Assembly: GCF_900108485.1 (NCBI RefSeq)
Contig: NZ_FNXF01000004.1
Coordinates: forward strand, 62,001-126,000
Length of the DNA stretch: 64,000 bases
Direction of reading: 5' to 3'
Origin: Rheinheimera pacifica
GTDB lineage: Bacteria > Pseudomonadota > Gammaproteobacteria > Enterobacterales > Alteromonadaceae
Of this stretch, positions 43,801 through 52,623 are shown one piece after another. Under the pieces are notes generated by a model. It ran no database searches. It was given only the letters and a program-made list of their open reading frames with translations, and was not told the origin of the DNA. Every line of letters starts with the position of its first letter. The first letter of the stretch is position 1. A program made the position numbers and the translations under genes.

Positions 43801-44315
43801 AGATTATTGACGTAGATTGGATTGCTGATTATACACTTACGCTGAAATTCAATGACGGCTTTGAAGGTAAAGCTGATTTATCTGAGTATTTTTGTCGCCC
43901 TCCTTTTTCAACAATAACGAACTTTAAGAAATTCTCTTTAACCGCAGAAGGTTCTTTAAACTGGAGTGGAAATGAGCTGTCTGCTGCTACATTGCGCGAT
44001 GCCACGCAGGGCGAATATAAGGCGTTAGACTTAAGCGTTAATGTTACGGAGATAGAGCAGGTGATTAAGCAAGCCTCCTGGGATTCCATGCAGGAAGGCC
44101 GGCCTGATATTTTGCAGGCGGCCATCCGCGCTTACGTTGAACAGTTTGGCCATAGTCAGGTAATTGCCAAAGCCGGTATTAAAAGCCGCACCAGTGCTTA
44201 TCGTTCACTCAAACCACAAACCACACCAAGCTTTGCTACTCTGGTTCAGTTGGGGCATGCTGTGATTGAGTTGGCAAAAGATCGCATCCCTCCCACGCCT
44301 GCACTTAAGGTGTAA
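43794..44315 (+). CDS. DUF2442 protein fused to a HigA-like helix-turn-helix
   Basis: The 173-residue product starts with a DUF2442 domain (about 1-80; VDWIADYTLTLKFNDGFEGK, LSEYFCRPPFSTI, SLNWSGNELSAATLRDA). The C-terminal half (about 105-170) resembles the small HTH of addiction-module antidotes: FGHSQVIAKAGIKSRTSAYRSL and TPSFATLVQLGHAVIEL. This would let the protein bind DNA and repress its own operon, as antitoxins do. The start at 43794 has GGAGG five bases before it and overlaps DUF4160 by 7 bp. An antitoxin role is inference from domain and pairing. Confidence 0.8.
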   Translation: MLKIIDVDWIADYTLTLKFNDGFEGKADLSEYFCRPPFSTITNFKKFSLTAEGSLNWSGNELSAATLRDATQGEYKALDLSVNVTEIEQVIKQASWDSMQEGRPDILQAAIRAYVEQFGHSQVIAKAGIKSRTSAYRSLKPQTTPSFATLVQLGHAVIELAKDRIPPTPALKV

Positions 44316-44325
44316 GGAGCTTTTC

Positions 44326-45057
44326 ATGAGTAAAGTTGTAATTGTGACAGGTGGTGGGCGGGGGATTGGGGCTGCAACAGCTAAATTACTAGCCTCAAGC
44401 GGGTACCAGGTTTGTGTTAATTATCGTGCCAATGCTGAAAGTGCGAACGCAACGGTCAGCGCAATTACAGCATCGGGTGGTAAAGCATTTTCATTTCAGG
44501 CTGATGTATCCAATGAAAGTGATGTCATCGCCTTGTTTGATGCCACTGAAGCAATGTTCGGTGCCGTGACTCATTTAGTTAACAATGCGGGAATTCTACT
44601 ACCACAATCTGGTTTTGCAGGCATTGATGTAGAGCGATTCAACAAAGTTCTGATATCTAATGTGACGAGCTGTTTTCTTTGCTCGCGTGAGTTTATAAAA
44701 CGCACCAAATCACAGGGGGCTATCGTCAATGTGTCGTCAGCTGCTGCCCGAACCGGTGCACCATTTGAATACATCGATTATGCAGCATCTAAAGGTGCGA
44801 TGGACTCTTTAACAAAAGGACTGTCGCTGGAAGTTGCAGCACAAGGTATTCGGGTTAATGCCGTCAGGCCGGGTTTTATTTATACAGAAATGCACGCAGA
44901 TGGTGGTGAACCAAACAGAATTGATCGTTTATCGTCGCAGATCCCACTGCAGCGTGGCGGCACAGCTGATGAAGTAGCCAATGCGATAGTCTGGTTATTA
45001 TCAGACGAGGCATCTTATGTTACCGGCTCTTTTATCGATTTAGCCGGTGGTAAATAA
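44326..45057 (+). CDS. SDR-family oxidoreductase (FabG-like)
   Basis: The 243-residue short-chain dehydrogenase has the nucleotide motif TGGGRGIG (about 8-15), NNAGILLP, the catalytic Ser in NVSSAAARTG, Tyr-x-x-x-Lys in YIDYAASKGAMD, and the C-terminal ASYVTGSFIDLAGGK. The nucleotide loop and VNYRANAES suggest NADP preference. The substrate is unknown; FabG-like members reduce 3-oxoacyl chains or sugars. It starts with AAGGAGC 10 bp after the DUF2442-HTH stop. Codon use looks less GC-rich than in neighbouring housekeeping genes, as if this stretch were acquired. Confidence 0.88.
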   Translation: MSKVVIVTGGGRGIGAATAKLLASSGYQVCVNYRANAESANATVSAITASGGKAFSFQADVSNESDVIALFDATEAMFGAVTHLVNNAGILLPQSGFAGIDVERFNKVLISNVTSCFLCSREFIKRTKSQGAIVNVSSAAARTGAPFEYIDYAASKGAMDSLTKGLSLEVAAQGIRVNAVRPGFIYTEMHADGGEPNRIDRLSSQIPLQRGGTADEVANAIVWLLSDEASYVTGSFIDLAGGK

Positions 45058-45068
45058 ACAACGAGGCC

Positions 45069-45608
45069 ATGATGTTTAAAGACGTACTAAATTTTTGGTT
45101 TAAAGAATTAGAGCCTAAGCAATGGTGGGTGTCAGAACCTGATTTTGACGCGCAGATTAAACAGCGCTTTTTGCCACTGTTGCAGCAGGCTGCAGCAGGC
45201 GAGTTATTTGGCTGGCGCGAAAGTGCTGCCGGGCGTTTGGCAGAAATTATTGTGCTGGACCAGTTTTCACGCAATATTTACCGTAATACCGCAAAAGCCT
45301 TTGCGCAGGATGCCATGGCGTTGGTGCTTGCACAAGAAGCTGTGGCTGTCAGTGCGCTGGCGCAGCTTAATGCCGATGAGCGTAATTTTTTACTAATGCC
45401 CTATATGCACAGCGAATCGCGGGTTATTCACCAGCAAGCACAAACGCTGTTTAAGCAATTTGCCCCGGTGGAGAATTATCAATTTGAGCTTAAACACAAA
45501 GTAATAATTGACCGGTTTGGCCGTTATCCGCATCGTAACGCCATTTTAGGCCGTACGTCGACAGCTGAGGAAATTGAGTTTCTTAAACAGCCTGGCTCGG
45601 GGTTTTAG
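45069..45608 (+). CDS. DUF924 family protein
   Basis: The 179-residue protein belongs to DUF924: LNFWFKELEPKQWWVSEPDFD at the start, then RLAEIIVLDQFSRNIYRNTAKAFAQD and FLLMPYMHSES, and FGRYPHRNAILGRTSTAEEIEFL near the end. The family is all-helical (TPR-like) and of unknown function. It starts 11 bp after the SDR stop and probably shares its transcript. Confidence 0.88.
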   Translation: MMFKDVLNFWFKELEPKQWWVSEPDFDAQIKQRFLPLLQQAAAGELFGWRESAAGRLAEIIVLDQFSRNIYRNTAKAFAQDAMALVLAQEAVAVSALAQLNADERNFLLMPYMHSESRVIHQQAQTLFKQFAPVENYQFELKHKVIIDRFGRYPHRNAILGRTSTAEEIEFLKQPGSGF

Positions 45609-45680
45609 CCCGGCCAGCGGTTAGGCTGGCGGCGGCTTGAAGTATGTTTCGCGGTTATTTAGCTGCTGTTAAACAGGCTA

Positions 45681-46169
45681 CTATTTTGTGCCGAATTTCT
45701 CGTGCTCGCCAAGGTTCGGCTGCTCGCCTTTAACCTTCGCCTGCACTGTTTTAAACATTTTTACCATTGCGCTGCTGTCGCTGTCCCAATGCTCGCCTTT
45801 TTGTACTTTGATTTCCAACATACCGACATTGGGCGAGTCTTTACCGTCAGGAAACCAGGCTGCAACAAACGGGTTCCAATACTTATTGATCAGCGTTTTG
45901 TCGCGTGTAGCGCGACCAACGCCGGTCAGCGATACATATACCTGATGGTCAGCATCGGCGAACGTTAAACAAACATCGTGATCACGCTCTATTTCCAGCA
46001 CTTTTTCCGTGGACAAATCGGTATAAAACCACAGTGTGCCGTCGTACTCGTCCTGCACTAACACCATAGGGCGGGCTCGTAACTCATCACCATGGCGGGT
46101 TGTCAGCATGGCAGTCTTTATCTGTTTGATAAGATGCCAGATTTTTTGTTTGTGCTCCGGGCTGGACAT
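45681..46169 (-). CDS. pyridoxamine 5-phosphate oxidase-fold general stress protein
   Basis: The 162-residue product resembles general stress protein 26 and related FMN-binding split-barrel proteins: TAMLTTRHGDELRARPMVL, LWFYTDLSTEKVLEIERD and VCLTFADADHQVYVSLTG. These bind FMN or F420, and the substrate is not evident. It is convergent with DUF924, 72 bp apart. The small Pmp3-like gene lies just upstream on the same strand, which fits a stress-response grouping. Confidence 0.85.
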   Translation of the reverse strand: MSSPEHKQKIWHLIKQIKTAMLTTRHGDELRARPMVLVQDEYDGTLWFYTDLSTEKVLEIERDHDVCLTFADADHQVYVSLTGVGRATRDKTLINKYWNPFVAAWFPDGKDSPNVGMLEIKVQKGEHWDSDSSAMVKMFKTVQAKVKGEQPNLGEHEKFGTK

Positions 46170-46216
46170 AATTCCTCCTGTTTATTTATCGGAATAAGGG
46201 TATTTTTCAACCGGCG

Positions 46217-46390
46217 CTAGTGTTTTAAAATCACATACAGCGCATGGATAATGCCGGGTATAAAGCCAAACAGCGTTAGCAAAATGCTAAGCCAGAAATG
46301 ACCTTTAAGGCCTACTTCAAGAAAAACTCCCAGCGGTGGCAGGATTATTGCGAAAATGATTTTAATAGGATCGGTTGCGGTAACTGCCAT
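46217..46390 (-). CDS. YqaE/Pmp3 family membrane protein
   Basis: A 57-codon gene. The translation MAVTATDPIKIIFAIILPPL leads into GVFLEVGLKGHFWLSILLTL and FGFIPGIIHALYVILKH. It has two membrane helices and the conserved Pmp3 pattern (ILPPLGVFLEVG, LNILLTLLGFIPGIIHALYVI). Homologues are small proteolipids induced by salt, cold or membrane stress. GGAGCC lies upstream of the ATG. It is 47 bp upstream of the FMN-binding stress gene. Confidence 0.9.
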   Translation of the reverse strand: MAVTATDPIKIIFAIILPPLGVFLEVGLKGHFWLSILLTLFGFIPGIIHALYVILKH

Positions 46391-46705
46391 AACAGGCTCC
46401 TTAGATAGTAAGTCAGATGCAGTGCTTGCCCGACTTTCTGTGCTCTGTTTCTCATTGCTCTATTTAATATAAGCACTATCTATGCCGTTTGTAATAAAGT
46501 GGTGTGGCGCAGCCTGCTGGATGCGGCAGTATTGCTCTGTGGGGCCTTTCGCGGCTGGGTTTTCGCCATTGCTACTGCAGGGGCGAGTTCGTTACGCTTA
46601 ACAGACATTCCCCGGCGTGGTTACTCTGTGGCCCGAAGCAAAGCGCATAATTTATAGCGTAGTGTGCAAACTTTACCGGTATTTAAAATGCATAGTTCAG
46701 TGCAA
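46391..46705. other. non-coding stretch without a recognised gene
   Basis: Between the Pmp3 gene start and the terminator of the DUF885 gene no gene was recognised. The first part should hold the Pmp3 promoter. A 39-codon plus-strand frame from ATG 46481 has no family resemblance. The middle (about 46500-46620) is GC-rich and of different composition from the AT-rich flanks. Confidence 0.5.
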
Positions 46706-46738
46706 CGAAAAACAACAAGCCGGTCAACAGACCGGCTT
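46706..46738 (-). terminator. terminator of the DUF885 gene
   Basis: AAGCCGGTC and GACCGGCTT form a perfect 9-bp stem; on the minus strand it is followed by GTTGTTTTTC. It lies 26 bp after the DUF885 stop. Confidence 0.8.
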
Positions 46739-46763
46739 GGGATTGTGAGGCAGCCAGATGCTA

Positions 46764-48611
46764 TCAGGCTTTGCTGGCAGCAATATATTCGTCTACCAGT
46801 TGCTCTAATACATCCAGCGGTACCGCGCCGTTTTTCAGCACCACATCGTGGAACTGGCGGATATCAAACTTATCGCCCAGCTCAGATTTAGCTTTTTCAC
46901 GCAGTTCGACAATTTTGATCATACCAATTTTGTAGGCGGTGGCCTGGGCGGGCATGACGATATAACGTTCTATGGCTTTTTCTACCGCGGTTTGCGTATT
47001 AGGCGTGTTATCCAACAGGTACTGTATCGCCTGATCACGGCTCCACTTTTTGGCGTGAATACCGGTATCTACCACTAAACGGCAGGCACGCCACAGCTCC
47101 ATGGCTAAACGGCCAAAGTCTGAGTATGGGTCCTGATACAGGCCAATTTCTTTTGGTAGTAACTCGGTATACAAACCCCAGCCTTCAATGTAGGCGGTGT
47201 AGCTGCCAAAACGGCGGAACTTAGGCATGTCTTCCAGTTCTTGCGCTATAGCCAGTTGCATATGGTGGCCCGGGATACCTTCATGGTAAGCCAGTGCTTC
47301 CAACTCGTACTTGGGCATATCGCTCATGCGGTACAGGTTGGCGTAGTAAATGCCGGGGCGGCTGCCGTCCATCGACGGGCGTTGGTAAAACGCTTTACCA
47401 GCACTTTGCTCACGAAACGCTTCTACTGCTTTTACAATCATGTCAGCTTTGGGTTTTACTAAAAACAGCTCGTCCAGCCGGGTGCGCATATTATCAATAA
47501 CCGCAGTGGCTTCTGCCAGGTAGGCGGCTTTGCCTGCTTCGGTATCCGGGTAGTAAAACTGCGGATCGGTTTGCATAAACTGGAAAAAGGCTTTTAAGTC
47601 ACCGTCAAAGCTGGTTTTTTGCATAATAGCCTGCATTTCTGCATGGATACGGGCTACTTCATCCAGGCCGATCTGGTGTATTTCATCGGCTGTTAAATCG
47701 GTAGTGGTAATGCGCTTTAGCTCATCATTGTAAAATGCTGCGCCATCTTTAAACCGCCAGACACCGTCAACGGTATCGGCTTGTTGCTCCAGCGTATTTA
47801 AATAGCGGATTAAGCTGGTGTAGGCTGGTTTAACACTGGTTAACAGCGCTACTTTGGCCTCATCCATCAACAATTTTTTGCTGTGATCATCAATGTTAAG
47901 CTGGCTGACCTTTTTACTGAAATCGGCCAGTAAGGTACTGTCGGCACCGGTATCAAACGGCGCGCCTTTAATGACATTTTCACTGGCTGAGAGCACCAAT
48001 GGGAACACAAATTTGGGCGGAATAATGCCAAGCTCAGCGCGTTTTTGCAGTTGCTCCTGCAGCTGATTAAACAACGCAGGTACGGCATTTAACCGGGCGA
48101 CATAGGCTTTAGCGTCGCTTTCACTGCTAATACTGTGCTGGTTTATTAGCACTGACGGCACCTGCGAGTGGATACCAAACATCTGGTTAACCGGGTAGCT
48201 GTACAGCCGCCATTTGGCTTCATCCAGGGTTTGCTGCAGGTTTTGTTGCATCAACAGGTAGCTGATCCGGGTATTGTCGTCCAGTTTGCTGACATCAACG
48301 GCCTTTAACATGGTTAAATGCTGCTGGGTAAGGGCGATGTCTGCGTCAAAGTGGGCGTCGGATAAATCCTGCCATTTATCGTAGTCATCTTTAATGCCCA
48401 GCCGGGTTTGCCGGATCGGATCACGGCGCACTTCGTCCATAAATATTTGTTCAAACAAAGCATTGGCTTTATCGGATTCAGATTGGGTTACCACTGTTGC
48501 CGGTGGATTGCTGTGCTGCGGGCTTTGGCTTTGCTGCGGGCCACAGCCTGCCAGTAAAGCAGCAGTTATAGCAAGTGGCAGCAAGGCTTTGTGGGTAAAG
48601 GCGGTTTTCAT
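46764..48611 (-). CDS. DUF885 family lipoprotein, putative metallopeptidase
   Basis: The 615-residue exported protein has a lipoprotein signal (LPLAITAALLAGC, Cys near 23). The mature protein is a DUF885 domain (about 45-610). The characteristic zinc-site-like motif HEGIPGHHMQLAIAQELED (near 455) resembles the HEXXH region of gluzincins, with FGSYTAYIEGWGLYTELL following where the third ligand is expected. Enzyme activity is not generally proven. It is monocistronic with its own terminator. Confidence 0.88.
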   Translation of the reverse strand: MKTAFTHKALLPLAITAALLAGCGPQQSQSPQHSNPPATVVTQSESDKANALFEQIFMDEVRRDPIRQTRLGIKDDYDKWQDLSDAHFDADIALTQQHLTMLKAVDVSKLDDNTRISYLLMQQNLQQTLDEAKWRLYSYPVNQMFGIHSQVPSVLINQHSISSESDAKAYVARLNAVPALFNQLQEQLQKRAELGIIPPKFVFPLVLSASENVIKGAPFDTGADSTLLADFSKKVSQLNIDDHSKKLLMDEAKVALLTSVKPAYTSLIRYLNTLEQQADTVDGVWRFKDGAAFYNDELKRITTTDLTADEIHQIGLDEVARIHAEMQAIMQKTSFDGDLKAFFQFMQTDPQFYYPDTEAGKAAYLAEATAVIDNMRTRLDELFLVKPKADMIVKAVEAFREQSAGKAFYQRPSMDGSRPGIYYANLYRMSDMPKYELEALAYHEGIPGHHMQLAIAQELEDMPKFRRFGSYTAYIEGWGLYTELLPKEIGLYQDPYSDFGRLAMELWRACRLVVDTGIHAKKWSRDQAIQYLLDNTPNTQTAVEKAIERYIVMPAQATAYKIGMIKIVELREKAKSELGDKFDIRQFHDVVLKNGAVPLDVLEQLVDEYIAASKA

Positions 48612-48706
48612 ATAGGTTCCTGTCTTATTGTTAGAGTAATGGTTTTATTCTACGCAACTGGTTACAGATGAAAAGACAGCGTATCGCAACGATAGGTTAA
48701 TCAGGC

Positions 48707-49849
48707 CTAGATAAATAAGGTTAGTAAATCATTCAGGTAGCGTGCGCCTTTATCGGTAACCTGCCAGTGCGTGGCGCTCACGCTAAGCAGGCCTTTTTGC
48801 TCTGCATCGCTAATAGCGCTGGTAACCGTGCTAAGCGGCAAGCCGGTGTAAGCGGTAAAATCGGCTATCGGGCAGGGCTCCAGCAGGCGAAAGCGGTTCA
48901 TAAAAAACTCAAATGGCCGATCGTCGGCCTCAACCTGTTCGCGGCTGTCCATATAGCCACGGCTGATATCCATATAGCCTTTGGGGTGCTTAATTTTCAC
49001 GGTACGCAAAATAGCATTACGTGATGGCAGGGTAATTTTACCATGTGCACCGCAGCCTATGCCTAAGTAATCGCCGTAACGCCAGTAGTTCAGGTTATGT
49101 TTGCACTGATGGCCGGGTTTGCTATAGGCCGAAATTTCATACTGCTGGTAACCACTTTGCTGCAACAATGCCAGCCCCTGCTGCTGAATGTCCCACAGTG
49201 TATCGTCTGGTGGCAGTACCGGCGGGCGTGAGGCAAAGGCTGTGTTAGGCTCAATCGTCAGCTGATACCAGGACAAATGCGGCGGTGCTAAATCTATGGC
49301 TTGCTGTAAGTCGGCCAGCGCGCCGTTAACATCCTGCTGCGGCAGGCCGTGCATTAAATCAAGGTTAAAGCTGCCAAGGGGCAGATTCTGCGCCAACTTG
49401 GCAGCCCGTATGGCTTCGCCGCTATCATGAATACGGCCCAGCGCTTGTAATTGAGCCGTTTGAAAGCTTTGCACACCAATAGAAAACCGCGTTACGCCCG
49501 CCTGCACATAGCCGGCAAAACGCTCGGCCTCTACCGTGCCGGGGTTGGCTTCCATGGTGACTTCCATATCGGCGTCGCAGTTTAACCGCTGTTTTACTCC
49601 GGTTAAAATCTGGCCAATACCTGCGGCTGAAAATACGCTGGGCGTACCACCACCGATAAAAATGCTGCTTAAGTTACGCCCGGTTACTAAGGGTAAATCT
49701 TGCTCGAGATCGGCCAGCAGGTGGGCGATATATTCCTGCTCCGGAATACCTTGCTTTACCGCGTGCGAGTTAAAGTCGCAGTAGGGGCATTTTTGAATGC
49801 ACCAGGGAATATGAATATACAGCGCCAGCGGCGGTAACTGCAGCGCCAC
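48707..49849 (-). CDS. hemW: radical SAM heme chaperone HemW
   Basis: HemW, formerly annotated as an oxygen-independent coproporphyrinogen oxidase-like protein, binds heme and a 4Fe-4S cluster. The 380-residue product has the cluster motif CIQKCPYC (C-x3-C-x2-C, residues 17-24), IFIGGGTPSVFS, and the C-terminal HemN-like domain. The extra N-terminal Cys of true HemN is lacking, supporting HemW. It lies 2 bp after rdgB and ends the yggS-proC-yggT-yggU-DUF4426-rdgB-hemW string. Confidence 0.94.
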   Translation of the reverse strand: MALQLPPLALYIHIPWCIQKCPYCDFNSHAVKQGIPEQEYIAHLLADLEQDLPLVTGRNLSSIFIGGGTPSVFSAAGIGQILTGVKQRLNCDADMEVTMEANPGTVEAERFAGYVQAGVTRFSIGVQSFQTAQLQALGRIHDSGEAIRAAKLAQNLPLGSFNLDLMHGLPQQDVNGALADLQQAIDLAPPHLSWYQLTIEPNTAFASRPPVLPPDDTLWDIQQQGLALLQQSGYQQYEISAYSKPGHQCKHNLNYWRYGDYLGIGCGAHGKITLPSRNAILRTVKIKHPKGYMDISRGYMDSREQVEADDRPFEFFMNRFRLLEPCPIADFTAYTGLPLSTVTSAISDAEQKGLLSVSATHWQVTDKGARYLNDLLTLFI

Positions 49850-49851
49850 GG

Positions 49852-50448
49852 TTAACGCGCCTGCAACTGGCTAAGCAATTGCGCCAGTGCTTTACCACGA
49901 TGGCTAAGATGTTGTTTACGTCCGGGCGGCAGTTCTGCACTGGTGCAGCCTTCTGCAGCAATGTAAAACACCGGGTCGTAACCAAAGCCGGCATTGCCGG
50001 CCGGGGCCTGGGTAATTTCGCCATGCCATACGCCATGGCATACCAGCGGGGTTGGGTCTTCAGCGTGGCGTAAATACACCAGTACACAATGAAACTGCGC
50101 TGTGCGCTGTGCCGGTGGGATATCTTGTAATGCAGTTAGCAGTTTTGTGATATTAGCGGCATCGGTTGCCGCTTCACCGGCGTAGCGCGCCGAATAAATG
50201 CCCGGTGCGCCGCCCAGGGCGTCGACCGCCAGGCCAGAGTCATCAGCTATGGCCGGTAAACCGGTAACCAGCGCGGCATGGCGGGCTTTTAAAATAGCGT
50301 TTTCAATAAAGGTCAGGCCGGTTTCGTCTGCATCGGTTACGCCCAGTTCCGTTTGCGGCACTATCTGGTAGTAGTAAGGGGCCAGCATCTGCGACAGCTC
50401 TGCTACTTTGCCTTTATTGCCGGTAGCCAGCACAATTTGTTGTGTCAT
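49852..50448 (-). CDS. rdgB: XTP/dITP diphosphatase
   Basis: This house-cleaning enzyme hydrolyses deaminated purine nucleoside triphosphates so that they are not built into DNA. The 198-residue product has [18 protein letters not shown] (nucleotide binding), [42 protein letters not shown] and [12 protein letters not shown], all diagnostic. It lies between the DUF4426 gene (12 bp) and hemW (2 bp). Confidence 0.96.
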   Translation of the reverse strand: MTQQIVLATGNKGKVAELSQMLAPYYYQIVPQTELGVTDADETGLTFIENAILKARHAALVTGLPAIADDSGLAVDALGGAPGIYSARYAGEAATDAANITKLLTALQDIPPAQRTAQFHCVLVYLRHAEDPTPLVCHGVWHGEITQAPAGNAGFGYDPVFYIAAEGCTSAELPPGRKQHLSHRGKALAQLLSQLQAR

Positions 50449-50460
50449 CGAAAGCTCTTC

Positions 50461-50883
50461 TTAATCTACGTAAAAGGTCTGGTCGAACGTTAATAGCTGC
50501 GACTCATTGCCACTGGCCACGGTTATTGTAAAGCTAAAACGCTGCTCGTGATAAAACGGCAACTGCGCCAGATAATATACTGCGTCACCTTCTACCACTT
50601 CGGTAAATTCCAGTTTACGCTGGCGGCCCTGTAAATCTTTGGCATTGCCGTTCAGGGCAACTTTTTGTGCCTGCTGGTTGTTTTTATCCAGTACAGAAAT
50701 GTTAATAACTGCATTGTATTTACTACGTTGCAGCTGGTATTGCAGGGCTATTTCCGGTGTTAGCAGCGGGGCAGGAAAGGCAATATAATGTACGTCCCAG
50801 TTACCCAGTTGTTTTTTTTGTTCTGCCGCAGCGCTAAAGCTAACGGCAAAACCCAACAACAGGGCAATAATAATGCGGTTCAT
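50461..50883 (-). CDS. DUF4426 family exported protein
   Basis: The 140-residue product has a signal peptide (MNRIIIALLLGFAVSFSAAA) and a beta-rich DUF4426 domain starting GNWDVHYIAFPAPLLTPEIA. The function is unknown, but the gene is often found between yggU and rdgB, as here. DKNNQQAQKVALNGNAKDLQ and FTITVASGNESQLLTFDQTFYVD suggest an immunoglobulin-like periplasmic fold. Confidence 0.88.
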   Translation of the reverse strand: MNRIIIALLLGFAVSFSAAAEQKKQLGNWDVHYIAFPAPLLTPEIALQYQLQRSKYNAVINISVLDKNNQQAQKVALNGNAKDLQGRQRKLEFTEVVEGDAVYYLAQLPFYHEQRFSFTITVASGNESQLLTFDQTFYVD

Positions 50884-50924
50884 AGTTCACCTCGGTATGG
50901 GTTCAGGCGGTTAAGTATAGTGGT

Positions 50925-51221
50925 TTAAGCGCTTGCCAGCTGGTTTTTCACCAGCGGCGGCAACTGTTTCGGGGCAATAATCAGTACCGTTTTATGCCGC
51001 CCGGTTTCACCTTTTTCAATAACCACCTGTGATTTGGCAACAGCGAAGCTTTTGGCCAGAAACTTTTGCAAATGGGCGTTGGCTTTGCCATCTACCGGCG
51101 GCGCAGTAATGGCGATTTTAATTTCTTCGCCATAAAGCTCCACCCAGGCATCGCGGCTGGCTTTGGGCTGGATATACAGTTTTAACCGTATATCCGCCCC
51201 GCACTGAGTTACTGCAATCAA
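50925..51221 (-). CDS. yggU: DUF167 family protein (YggU)
   Basis: The 98-residue protein belongs to DUF167: [45 protein letters not shown] and [18 protein letters not shown]. The family is small, conserved and of unknown function. Its start overlaps the end of yggT by 4 bp. Confidence 0.93.
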   Translation of the reverse strand: MIAVTQCGADIRLKLYIQPKASRDAWVELYGEEIKIAITAPPVDGKANAHLQKFLAKSFAVAKSQVVIEKGETGRHKTVLIIAPKQLPPLVKNQLASA

Positions 51222-51757
51222 AAACCCGGAAACCAGTTACTAAACAGGATGTTTAAAAATTGCAGGCCAACCAGCACTACCAGTACCGATAAATCCAGCC
51301 CGCCCAGGGGTGGTAAAATATTACGCACCGGGCGTAATAATGGTTCGGTTAACTGGTGCATGACATGTTCTACCGGGCTACGGCCCTGGCTAAACCAGCT
51401 AAGCAGAGCGCGGATCACTAAAATCCAGAACAGCAAGGTAAGAATTTCTTTTATCAGAAAAATAACTGACAACACTAAACTGGGCACCAGCGCTATCTGG
51501 CCAAACTGAATAAGCTGCAGCACCAGCAATTTTACCAGCATAATGCTGTATGCCAGCACTAACGAGGCGGTGTCCAGCCGGCCAATGCTGGGAATAACTC
51601 GGCGCAATGGCAATACCAGCGGGTTGGTGGCTTTTACCACAAACTGGCTGAACGGGTTGTAAAAGTCGGCACGCACCAGTTGTAACCACAGGCGCAATAT
51701 CATCACCATCAGGTACAGACTAAACGCAGTATCAATTAGAAATAACACAGCTTGCAT
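51218..51757 (-). CDS. yggT: YggT family membrane protein
   Basis: The 179-residue integral membrane protein carries two YggT units (about 5-90 and 95-175), each with a pair of helices and the repeated pattern [36 protein letters not shown] and its second-half counterpart ([22 protein letters not shown]). Roles in osmotic stress or septum/membrane organisation have been proposed for relatives. The gene lies between proC and yggU, as in many gammaproteobacteria. Confidence 0.92.
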   Translation of the reverse strand: MQAVLFLIDTAFSLYLMVMILRLWLQLVRADFYNPFSQFVVKATNPLVLPLRRVIPSIGRLDTASLVLAYSIMLVKLLVLQLIQFGQIALVPSLVLSVIFLIKEILTLLFWILVIRALLSWFSQGRSPVEHVMHQLTEPLLRPVRNILPPLGGLDLSVLVVLVGLQFLNILFSNWFPGF

Positions 51758-51795
51758 CAGGTTCTCCGCATCTTAAATTATAACAACGATGAAAA

Positions 51796-52623
51796 TTACA
51801 AACTCTGCGCCATTTCCTGCGCCCGTTTAATGGCGGCATACATGGCATCTGAAACCATTTTTTCAAGGCCCTGATTGGCAAAAGTGGTTACCGCTTCGTG
51901 CGTTGTGCCGCCTTTTGATGTGACCTGTGCGCGTAAATCAGCAAAACTGTGATCGCTATCCAGGGCCATGGTGGCGGCGCCGAGCGCGGTTTGCGCTACC
52001 ATTTTTTTTGCCTGCGCCGCGTCGAAACCCAGTTGCTCTGCTACTTGCTGCATCGCTTGCATAAAAAAGAAAAAGTACGCCGGTGAGCTGCCGGTAACAG
52101 CAATAACATGGTCTATCTGTGCTTCGTTGTCTAACCAGACATTCATACCAGTGCCACTGAACATATGATCAACAAAGGCTTTTTCATAATTAGAGCAACC
52201 CTGTGGCAGCAAGCCGGTAACGCCTAAACCCACCAGCGACGGGGTATTAGGCATAGCACGCACCAGGCGGATATTACCCAGCCACTGCTGATAGCGCGCT
52301 ACGGTAATACCGGCTGCCAGAGTAACAAACAGCTTTTCGGCTATTTCCGGTGCGGCGCTGATTAACACTTCGCACAGCTCCTGCATCATCTGCGGTTTTA
52401 CCGCCAGCACGATAACGTCGGCTTTGGTTACAGCTTCAATGTTATCCAGTGTGGTTTGAATGCCAAAATCGGCGGCCAGTGCAGTGAGTTTAGGCTGGCT
52501 GCGGTTGGCGGCAATAATGTTTTGTGCCGGATAACCCGCGCGCACCATGGCGGCAATAACGCAGCGTGCCATATTGCCCGCGCCGATAAAGGCAACAGTA
52601 TTGTCATTCATCTGTGTAGTCAT
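51796..52623 (-). CDS. proC: pyrroline-5-carboxylate reductase
   Basis: ProC makes the last step of proline synthesis. The 275-residue product has the NADPH-binding VAFIGAGNMARCVIAAM, LAVKPQMMQEL and ITVARYQQWL, and the C-terminal PGSPAYFFFFMQAM-like region (here TGSSPAYFFFFMQAM) with TSKGGTTHEAV near the end. The start at 52623 overlaps the yggS stop by 4 bp; an ATG four codons later is also possible. Confidence 0.95.
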   Translation of the reverse strand: MTTQMNDNTVAFIGAGNMARCVIAAMVRAGYPAQNIIAANRSQPKLTALAADFGIQTTLDNIEAVTKADVIVLAVKPQMMQELCEVLISAAPEIAEKLFVTLAAGITVARYQQWLGNIRLVRAMPNTPSLVGLGVTGLLPQGCSNYEKAFVDHMFSGTGMNVWLDNEAQIDHVIAVTGSSPAYFFFFMQAMQQVAEQLGFDAAQAKKMVAQTALGAATMALDSDHSFADLRAQVTSKGGTTHEAVTTFANQGLEKMVSDAMYAAIKRAQEMAQSL

